A DNA stretch of 11,064 nt from an uncultured Ellagibacter sp. (GTDB lineage Bacteria; Actinomycetota; Coriobacteriia; Coriobacteriales; Eggerthellaceae): assembly GCF_934636505.1 (NCBI RefSeq), contig NZ_CAKUAL010000065.1, positions 1-11,064 of the forward strand, read 5' to 3'. Positions 1-7,200 of the stretch are shown piece after piece (position 1 is the first letter of the stretch; every line of letters begins with the position of its first letter). The notes below the pieces were generated by a model that was not told where the DNA came from, ran no database searches, and saw only the letters and a list, made by a program, of their open reading frames with translations. The position numbers and the translations under genes were made by a program.

Positions 1-77
1 CGAGCGACCAGCTGGTCGAAGCGCATCAAAAGCTCCTCGGGCATCGCCACCGAGAAGCGCATGAGGTCGTTGCTCAT
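1..77 (-). CDS. nikR: NikR-like nickel-responsive ribbon-helix-helix regulator, N-terminal part (gene runs off the window)
   Basis: Only the first 25 codons are inside the window. The translation begins MSNDLMRFSVAMPEELLMRF and continues DQLVA, which matches the start of NikR-type regulators: a short DNA-contacting beta strand (LMRFSVAMP) followed by the first helix of a ribbon-helix-helix fold (EELLMRFDQLVA). NikR family members are nickel-binding repressors of nickel uptake or nickel-enzyme genes; the C-terminal ACT-like metal-binding domain would lie outside the window and cannot be checked. The start ATG at 77 lies 12 nt after the stop of the 84-aa gene on the same strand and has no recognisable Shine-Dalgarno, so translational coupling is plausible. 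The ATG at codon 6 is an alternative start. Another small RHH protein of the CopG/ParD type cannot be ruled out from 25 residues. Confidence 0.72.
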   Translation of the reverse strand, partial: MSNDLMRFSVAMPEELLMRFDQLVA

Positions 78-89
78 GACGCGCGCCGC

Positions 90-344
90 TTACACGAGGT
101 TTACGGTGACACCAGGAGCGTTTTCCGCGTCGTCTTCGAGCGCGTCTTTCGCCTCGTCGAGCATGGCGCGCACGTCGTCGAGCAGCGCCTGCACGTTGTG
201 GAGCTTCTCGTTCGTCTGCGCAAAGCCGGCATCGCCCGCCTGGTGGGCAAGCGTATGGGCCCAGCGGCGCTCCAGCTTGATGTGATCGTCGATCTGATCG
301 ATCATCTGGGAAAATTGACCCGTGTTAATACCGTTCGTGCACAT
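90..344 (-). CDS. Small acidic helical protein of 84 aa upstream of nikR, function unknown
   Basis: The ATG at 344 is preceded by a strong Shine-Dalgarno (AAGGAGG, 351-357 on the complementary strand, 6 nt spacer), which makes this a convincing gene despite its size. The protein begins MCTNGINTGQFSQM and has two predicted amphipathic helices (about residues 8-35 and 40-71). The second is rich in Asp and Glu (LLDDVRAMLDEAKDALEDD) and the C-terminal tail, about 12 residues, is short and probably unstructured. There is no signal peptide or membrane segment. Histidines 21, 30, 34 and 49 and Cys2 could bind metal, but no known motif is visible. It ends 12 nt before the NikR-like start, in the same frame, so the two are probably co-transcribed. 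I do not recognise the family. A role connected with nickel regulation is only an inference from the neighbour. Confidence 0.75.
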   Translation of the reverse strand: MCTNGINTGQFSQMIDQIDDHIKLERRWAHTLAHQAGDAGFAQTNEKLHNVQALLDDVRAMLDEAKDALEDDAENAPGVTVNLV

Positions 345-350
345 AAGCAG

Positions 351-357
351 CCTCCTT
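351..357 (-). promoter_or_regulatory. Shine-Dalgarno of the 84-aa gene
   Basis: AAGGAGG on the minus strand, 6 nt from the ATG at 344. It is a full match to the anti-Shine-Dalgarno core and is the main reason for accepting this small gene. Confidence 0.8.
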
Positions 358-369
358 CATCGCGTCGGG

Positions 370-399
370 CGAATAGGCGCATCTCGCGCACAATCGCAA
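370..399 (-). promoter_or_regulatory. Weak candidate promoter for the 84-aa/nikR operon
   Basis: On the minus strand TTGCGA (394-399) and TATTCG (370-375) are separated by 18 nt, a partial match to sigma-70 type hexamers (4/6 and 3/6). A start about 7 nt downstream would give a 5' leader of roughly 20 nt that just contains the Shine-Dalgarno. The position is sensible but the sequence match is weak, and no NikR-type operator half-site pair is visible near it. Confidence 0.25.
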
Positions 400-433
400 A
401 CCCGGCACTTTGTTTCTTGCTATCATGGGTTCA

Positions 434-441
434 GGTATACC
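434..441. promoter_or_regulatory. GGTATACC palindrome in the divergent intergenic region
   Basis: A perfect 8-bp palindrome lies between the two divergent genes. Its TATACC half could also be the -10 element of the plus-strand gene, giving a start near 448 and a leader of about 22 nt before the GTG at 470. The upstream -35 (TTTCTT, 413-418, 17-nt spacer) is poor. It could be an operator, a -10 box, or chance. Confidence 0.2.
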
Positions 442-469
442 CCTTCAGGCCACCCAATGGGGGATTGAT

Positions 470-934
470 GTGAAAGAATCCACAAGAAGTAACATTTATG
501 AGGCGAACGGCAGCCTCGTTTGGGACCTGTACGCCGACTATGTGTCGGGGTCGCGCACGACACTCGCTTGCGCAATCGGCTCCCGCAAGGCAAGCGAGAC
601 AGCGCAGCATGCCCTTGAAAGCTCGATGGCCGCCCTCGGCTACGGCGGCGCGCTGGCCTTCGTGACCCTCGCCGTCGACGAGATCCCGCTCGGTGATGTC
701 GACCTGTTCACCCTTGTGGAAGGAATCGATCCGCTTGCGATCGTGGCGACGGATGCCGCCGCAGCGGCCCGGCTCGCGCGCGCTTATCGGCAAAACGTCC
801 CTGTCGACGAGACCTGTCGCATCTTCTGCCGCGACGCCGTAGCGTTTCGAGATTTGGAGGGCATGCTTGAGACCCCCGAGGGGAAGCAGCGCGCCTGGGC
901 GCTGTTCAAGAAGCTTCCCCGCCTGGGGAAATAG
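470..934 (+). CDS. Unrecognised 154-aa cytoplasmic protein
   Basis: The coding frame is supported by GC-biased third positions and a globular-looking translation (MKESTRSNIYEANGSLVWDL at the start, WALFKKLPRLGK at the end). I chose the GTG at 470 because a G-rich Shine-Dalgarno-like stretch (GGGGGA, 459-464) lies 5 nt before it. ATG at 425 (169 aa) and TTG at 410 (174 aa) are in frame but have no ribosome binding site and read through promoter-like DNA. The protein mixes Ala-rich helices with short hydrophobic strands (ALAFVTLAV, DPLAIVATD), suggesting an alpha/beta fold. No signal peptide, membrane segment or known catalytic motif is seen; two cysteines form a CRIFC pair near residue 117. 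It is divergent from the 84-aa/nikR operon and followed by a hairpin terminator. I do not recognise the family and assign no function. Confidence 0.75.
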   Translation: MKESTRSNIYEANGSLVWDLYADYVSGSRTTLACAIGSRKASETAQHALESSMAALGYGGALAFVTLAVDEIPLGDVDLFTLVEGIDPLAIVATDAAAAARLARAYRQNVPVDETCRIFCRDAVAFRDLEGMLETPEGKQRAWALFKKLPRLGK

Positions 935-993
935 GAGAAGGCAGGCCGTCATTCGCAGCCTCGCCGCGTACGTGCGCAAATCATCCCCGGAAA

Positions 994-1029
994 CGAGAAA
1001 AGGCCGCGGGGGAGGCGGCCTTGTTCTCG
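994..1029. terminator. Strong hairpin, probably a bidirectional terminator
   Basis: AAGGCCGC (1000-1007) and GCGGCCTT (1015-1022) form an 8-bp GC-rich stem with a 7-nt loop. CGAGAA and TTCTCG extend it outward with one unpaired base on each side. Plus-strand reading ends with TTGTTCT; minus-strand reading ends with TTTTCTCGTTT. It can end the 154-aa gene 60 nt after its stop, and also minus-strand transcripts arriving from the right. Confidence 0.7.
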
Positions 1030-1061
1030 GACGAGTGGAGTGAGGAGAAATCTTTGGAACG
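1000..1061 (-). ncRNA. Candidate short minus-strand RNA ending at the 994-1029 hairpin
   Basis: A good sigma-70-like promoter (1068-1096) would start transcription near 1061, and a strong hairpin with a T-rich 3' side follows within about 40 nt, giving an RNA of about 65-75 nt. No convincing start codon with a ribosome binding site lies inside. The endpoints are estimates. The alternative is that the region is simply the processed 3' end of the surface-protein transcript. Confidence 0.25.
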
Positions 1062-1067
1062 ATTAGA

Positions 1068-1096
1068 AGAATAGCCCTTCAATTATTCCACGTCAA
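1068..1096 (-). promoter_or_regulatory. Candidate sigma-70-like promoter in the AT-rich island
   Basis: On the minus strand TTGACG (1091-1096, 5/6 match) and TATTCT (1068-1073, 4/6) are separated by exactly 17 nt. This is the best promoter match I found in the window. It points left, into a region without a protein gene, and transcription would meet the 994-1029 hairpin almost at once. Confidence 0.4.
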
Positions 1097-1099
1097 GGA

Positions 1100-1105
1100 T
1101 ATATT
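1100..1105 (+). promoter_or_regulatory. Possible plus-strand -10 element (TATATT)
   Basis: TATATT matches the -10 consensus at 5 of 6 positions but has only a poor -35 (TTCAAT, 1078-1083, 16-nt spacer). A transcript from it would start near 1112 and run into the 1133-1171 hairpin, which has TTTAAAG on its plus-strand 3' side. Confidence 0.2.
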
Positions 1106-1132
1106 TATCCTCAAAGAGAAATAGGACACATC

Positions 1133-1171
1133 AGGCCGAAGCGTTCCGCAAATTGCGAGACGCTTCGGCCT
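1133..1171. terminator. 12-bp hairpin downstream of the surface-protein gene
   Basis: AGGCCGAAGCGT (1133-1144) and ACGCTTCGGCCT (1160-1171) are perfect inverted repeats around a 15-nt loop, which itself contains CGCAA and TTGCG arms. On the minus strand it begins 40 nt after the stop of the 2231-aa gene, as expected for its terminator, although the T-tract is poor in that direction; the plus-strand 3' side (TTTAAAG) is better. It may be a 3'-end stabilising or bidirectional terminator hairpin. Confidence 0.6.
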
Positions 1172-1211
1172 TTAAAGACACTCCTTAGATCAGCCCTCAG
1201 ATCCCTTGTCC

Positions 1212-4200
1212 CTACAGAATTCCCAGTTCAAATGCGTTTCTCAGCACCATAGCAACGCGTTCGCGCGCGATGGACTCGCCGGGAACGAGCGCTCGGGTCC
1301 CATCTTCAAGCTCGTAGCCCTTGACGAGCTCCACATGAAGCGCCCAGGCGGCAGCGGTTCGCGCCCACGGCGAGATATCGTCGGCATCGGTGATGGACCC
1401 GAGTGACGACGGGTCGGTAGGCGCGCCCTTTAGGTTGTACAGGATGAGCAGCAGCTGCTCGCAGGTCACCGGGTCGCTCGGTCCGAAGCCCGTGCGCTCG
1501 CCGTTTTCCCCTTCGTAACCGTTGATCACGCCCGCCGAAACAGCCCAGTTCGCAGCTCCGGTGTACCACTCGCCATTCGCCACATCGGGAAGGCCCGTCT
1601 CGTTCTTTGACTCTTCGGCGACAAACGCTGCTGCGGCGTCGGGGTCGGTGTATCGCCAGAGGATCATCGCAAGCTCGGCGCGCGTCAGGCTGTTCCCCAC
1701 GCCGAAGGCATCGGAATCCGAGTAGCCACGCATGAGCCCCTTCGCAACCACGAATGAAACACCAGGTGCGTACCACTCCCCGTAGTCGACGTCGCTGAAG
1801 GTGGGCTCGTCGGGGCCGCCAGGACCCTCGCCCTCGACCGTCACCGTGATGTTCAGCCGCTCGGAATACTCGTCTTCCAGACCTTCCTTGTAGGCCGCGA
1901 TGCGGTAGTAGCCGTTCTCCGTCAGCGTGATGGGGCCGGCGTAGACGATGCGACCCTCGTCTCGGCACGGGCAGGTGTTGTTCGTGCTGTAGTAAATGGT
2001 CGCGCCCTCTTCGGCGGAAAGCACAAGACGCGTGCCCCACGGTACCGTGACGTAGTTCTCCTTAGGAGCCGATGCATCAAGCGTTACGCTGCCGAGCGTC
2101 GCTACCGGACGAGCGGGGCGCACTTGGTCAGCGCAGACGCGCACGTCGACGTCCTTCGCGAGCGTCGTATCGTCAACAGCGACGAAAAGCCCCGACAGCC
2201 CCGCGAGGACGCCCTGCACGTCAAACGTCGCCTTGCCCTCGGAATCGGTCGTCACGGCACCGGCGGAAAGCGACGCGATTTCGGTGGAATCGATCGCCGC
2301 GCTCACCCTCACGCCCGGAAGCGGATTGCCGCTTGCGTCTCGCACGTATGCGACGACCTGGGCCTTGTCACCTTCGATAACGGATATTCCCTGCTCAATG
2401 TTGAGTTTCAGCTCGGCTGGGCGCATGCCAACGGTAAGCTCGCCGCTCGACCATGTGCCGCCGGCGACCGTTGCGCCCGCGTAATTCTTCGCACCCGAAA
2501 GACCAAGGCTCACCTTCGACCCTGCAGGAAGCGGGGTCGCGGGCTTTATGCGCAGCACCTTGGAAAGCTTCTTCCCGCCGGCTCCGTCCGTCGCCTCGAT
2601 CCATTCGAACGCGACGTCATCGAGTCCCGCAAGCGAAAGCGCATCCACAGCGCCCGAGCTCGCATCCATGTACTGCGAAAACTCAATCTCGATGCAGTCG
2701 GTGTAGGCGTTCGCGCGCGCTACGGTTGGCGCGTCGGTCGACACGAGCCCCAGCTTGATGCCGAGCTGGATGGGCGGCACGGGAAGCCATGCGGACCTCG
2801 CCTCCCCATACCCCGCCTTCGTCACGCGAATCTGGTACCATCCCGTCGGAACGTCCCAGTTGAAGACGCCGTTCGCGTTGGTTGTAAGCGGGTTTTCCTG
2901 CTCGTAAGGCTCGGCGTTCCATTCCCGCTCGTTCGCCCCCTGATCATCATCCGCTTCCCAAATCGTCGCCGTCGCGCCCTCGACCAGGTTCGACTCCACC
3001 GCTTCGTACACGAAGCCCGACGGATCGACGGCGCAGTTCGCGCGGTACTTGGCGTAGCGCGCCTCGAGCGCGGTTTGAGCGTGGGCATCACCGTGACCTG
3101 CGCGCTCGGCGAGCTGCGCGTCGGTCATCTCGCCCGGATTCATCACGATCTTACCCTCGCACGAGCGCTCGCGAAGCGCTCGCGCGTATTCGTAATTGGC
3201 CTGGGCCTCGTTGAGCTTCTCGGCGCGCAGCGTGTTCGCGGTAACCGACGACGCGTCGTTCAGCGCTCCCGTAGTCATGATGGCCACGCCCGCCGTGCCG
3301 CCGCTCGCGAGCGTTGCCGCAGCGCTTCCCGCCGTCAGCGTGATGGCAACCTTCGCGTTCGACTCGTCCTGGTACGCCTGAACCTCAAGCAGATCGCGAA
3401 AGATGTAGCCCTCGGCAAGCTCCTTATTCATGGCGTTGAGGCATTTTATGTCGTCCTCGGACTTCGGATCTTTGCGCGCGAGGTTGTCGCGCTGGATCTC
3501 CAACCCCTCAAGGTCGCCCTTGAGCTGGTTGTATGCCGTCCACGAAGCCTCGTAGTTGCCGATCGCGTCATTCGCCGCATAGCAGGAGAAACCCGCATCG
3601 AGCGCGCCTAAGCCGGCGCCGATCGGGTTTTTCATCTTTGCGGACACGCCCCACATCTTGGCTTCGACCTCCATGCCCTTCAGGCGGCGCAGGTTCCGCG
3701 AGACCTTGCCCGCGAGCTCGTCGACGCCGACCTTATTCCCAAGTGCTGTGAATGCCTTGCGGCGAGACGTCACCATGCTCGTGATGTTCTCGTACGCGCT
3801 GGCGGCGACGGCTATCTTGTTCGTGTCGACGGAAAGCTGCTGGTCGCTTTCGGCGATGTCCTCGAAGTCAGCCTCGAGATAGATCGGGTCCTCGTCATCG
3901 CTTTCGTTGTCGTAGATATACGCCGAATAGCCGCTGATCGTGTCGTCGTCTTTCGGTTTGAAGCCCGCGTTGCCGCCGAACTGCTGATATCCGCTCGGGT
4001 TTACCTTGCTCCGCTTCACTTTCACGCCGGCGTTCTTTGCGAGCGACGCGGTGAAGGCGTCCGTCCACGAGTCGTACTGGGTGAGCGAGCCCACGCCGAT
4101 CATCTTGCCGATTTCGTCCTCGCAGCGCTTGAGCGCGGCATCGTTTTGGGAAACGGCGTTCTTGATGGCGGCGATGTCCGCCTTCGTCGCGGGGTCGGCA

Positions 4201-7200
4201 TTTGCCTCGGCAGCCGCCCAATCGGCGTACCATTCGTCATCGGGACTGTAGGCGTCCTCGAAGATCATCTTGTCGATGGTGATGCCGTCGGCATTGCCCG
4301 AGCCGCCGAGAACGGCCGAAGCGCTTCCAACCTGGCTCTTAATGGCGCTGGCCAGCTCCTTGGCGCTCACGCCCTCGCTGTCCTTTGCCAAATCTTCCGC
4401 AATCCCGTCGATCAGCTTGTCGAACTCCTCGTCGATCGCTTTCGCCTCATCGGCAAGCTCGCCGCTTCCCTTCACCAACACGCTATTGAACTCGGCTTTC
4501 TTCTTGTCGGCCGATTCATTCGCCTTCTTCATCGTGATTTCAGCGTCGACCACCACGAGCCCGAGCGACGTAGTCGAGATCGCGTAGGTCTGCGGCACGA
4601 ACACGTTCTCATAGGAACCTAAACTGAAAGGCCTACCATCTTCCTCCCAGTCTTTCACCATCTTGAGATAGCCCTCATCGACGTATTCGCCGGTGAAGCG
4701 CGCCGCGTTCTGTCCTTCTTCGCGCTTTTTCAGGGGAATCTGCACCGTCTGCCCGCCCATGCAGAGCACCATAAGCGACAGGCCGTCTTGCAGCTTCGCC
4801 CCGTTGGCCGTGCTAAGCGTCAGGTCGAACGTCCAGTACGCGTTGCGCTTGTTCGCGAGCTGATGCCGCGTGACGAGGCCCTTCCTCGTTTCCTCGCCGT
4901 TTTCGATAAGCGTCTGCGTGTAGCCGCGATTGGTCACCTTGAAAGTGCTCACCTTTGCGCGGGGGACGTACTTCACGTAGGCGGTGTCGCAGGGTTTGCC
5001 TGCAAGGGCCGTGCACGCCTCTTCTTCGCTGTCGCCGTAGGCCGCCGTCAGCCTTACCCGCTCGTTCATGATCGTGCCAGCGGGAAGATTGTACGTGAGC
5101 GACGCGTAACCGTACCCACCGACCAGCCCCGTCGCAACGGGGCTTCCATCGCCGTCGCCAGCCCTCAGGGCCACATACTTGTCGTACGGAGCATACACGA
5201 GCGCCTTGTTGCCAGATGCGTCTGCCTCGTCGGAATCGAGCGAAATGAAGCCACTCACTACATCAAATGCCGCCGAGCCCAGAGGCACCGTGGCGCCGTT
5301 TTCCAGCGTGAGCGATGCGCTTACGCTGTACGCCTGCTTGAGCTTCGGGGTCAGGCAGATGTCGATCGCACGCGATGCGCCCGCATCATCGTCGTTCGAA
5401 AGGTCAAAGATCAAGGCGCCGTCGGAAAATGCGCCATTAAAGCGCTTGCACTCATCACGTGACTCGCCGCGAATAATTGTGCTGGCGCTGGGATATTCCA
5501 CCTGGTCGTCCGCGAGCGAGAGCGCAAGCTTCGTCGCTTTCGTGCCGTTGCGGAGCGTATAGCTCGCACGCAGGTAGATTTCGCCGCCCTCGACCACAGC
5601 GCTGCTTCGCGCGATGAAGCCGCAGGATTCGATCCCCGCGCTCTTGCGCCACGAGGAGACGTCGAACGCGGGTGCCTCCAGCACGACAAGCTTATCTTTG
5701 CCGTTCTCGATGGCAATCGTCGTCTTCGCGTACTGTTTGCCCTCTTCAAGCCCCGCGAGCTCGAACGCGGCGAGCGTCGGCGCGGTAAGCTTCACGCCGC
5801 TTTGGCTCACCGCGACAACGGTGTATTCGCCCGCTGCAAGCTGGGGCGTCTTCGCCTTCATGATAGGCGTTGCTTTATCGGTGTCGTAGCCCATGAACGC
5901 CGTGTCACCGCTCGCCGCGAGCTTACCCTGCGCATCGAACGCCATGACGGTGCTTGCGCCCGCAAACGAGCTTTTAACCTGCACCGTTGCGGTTCCCAGC
6001 TTCAGAAGCTTCACGTCGAAGGCCCCCGCCTCGGGCTTCGCCGCAACCGTCGCGCCGGCGAGTTTCAGCGCCGGGTCGGGCTCGACGGAAAGCGTGAGCT
6101 CCGCGTTCGCCTCCGAAAGCGTCTCCGATAGCACGAATCCCCAATTCTGTCGCTCGAAATCCTTTCCCTCGCCCTCTTCAAGCGGCGTGGTGCCCCGCGA
6201 AAGCGTGAGCGTAAGCCCGTCGGCAAGCGCCATCGGCTCATAGACGGGGCTGCCCGCGTCGTTCAAACTCGTTTGCGCCATCACGTTCACCGCCATGTTG
6301 CGCGAGACGGGAACCCTCTCCATGCAGTTAGCTCCCTCACCGCTCGTGACGATCTCGCCGACGCTCCATTCGCCCGCCATCTCCGATGCCTGGCGCGTGA
6401 TTGCCTTGTCGTAGTAACCGGCAAGCGAGACGCACACGGTCGCCGACGCGTTCGTGAACGCGAGCGCCTTGAACGTGCCGTCCGCGGCCACTTCGACCGC
6501 CGTGCGCTTGCCGTTTTGCAGAAGCGTCACGCTCGCGCCCGCGGGAACCTTGCCCGAAACCTGCACCTGCTCTTCCATCCACTGGAACGTGTAGGCGGGT
6601 TTACCAGGGTTCTTCTCGTCCATTTGCCCCGCGACGGAGTCGGCGAAGCGCTTGATCCACGACGGTGTGCCTTCCGAGTTGGACGCATAGGCGATGATGG
6701 TTTGCCCGATGGAGAAGGGGTTTTTGCAACGCTGTCCGTCAAGCTCCAGCGAGCCGCCGCTTTCAAACGAGAAGTCGGGGTTCATCACGCGCAGCAAGGG
6801 CGCGTTGCGCTTGCATATCGTCTGGCCGGAGCCGTCCGCTTCGTTGATTTCGTTGTTGAAGACGTCTTCCCCCATCGACTTCACGCTTTGGGGAATCACC
6901 ACCTCCACGCCCTCAAAGGACGGGATTGCGCCCCCAGCGCCGTTCGATAGGTGGTAAAACGCCTGGTCGCCGATGTATTCCACACCAGAACCGATAACGA
7001 CGGAGCGAACATGGGTGCACTCCCGGAAGGCGCCCGACTCGATGCGCTTCACCGTGTCGGGAATCACGATTTCCGTGAACGGCTCGTCCGTGCCGCCTCC
7101 GTAGGTGTCGGACGCGCAATTCACGAACGCTGCGCGGCCGATCACGGTCACGCTGGCGGGAATACTTGCCACCACGTCGTCGGAAAGCGACTTGCACCCC

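Noticed and set aside
320..331. GTGTTAATAC, resembling half of a NikR operator
   Set aside because: Only one half-site is present, inside the start of the 84-aa coding sequence, and no partner lies at the proper spacing. It is likely chance.
431..979. A 182-codon minus-strand frame opposite the 154-aa gene
   Set aside because: Its translation is Arg-rich with no plausible domain and it has no ribosome binding site. It would run from the intergenic hairpin region across the divergent promoter region, whereas the plus-strand frame has better composition and a terminator after it.
1042..1074. A TTG-started ORF of 6 codons with a GAGGAG Shine-Dalgarno-like stretch
   Set aside because: It is too short to judge, and the purine-rich stretch is likely by chance in an AT-rich island.
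2124..3611. A 495-codon open frame on the plus strand, with others at 6273-6950 and 6951-7859
   Set aside because: They are antisense to the continuous 2231-aa surface-protein gene, have Arg/His-rich translations without domain sense, and lack ribosome binding sites. Long antisense frames are expected in GC-rich DNA.
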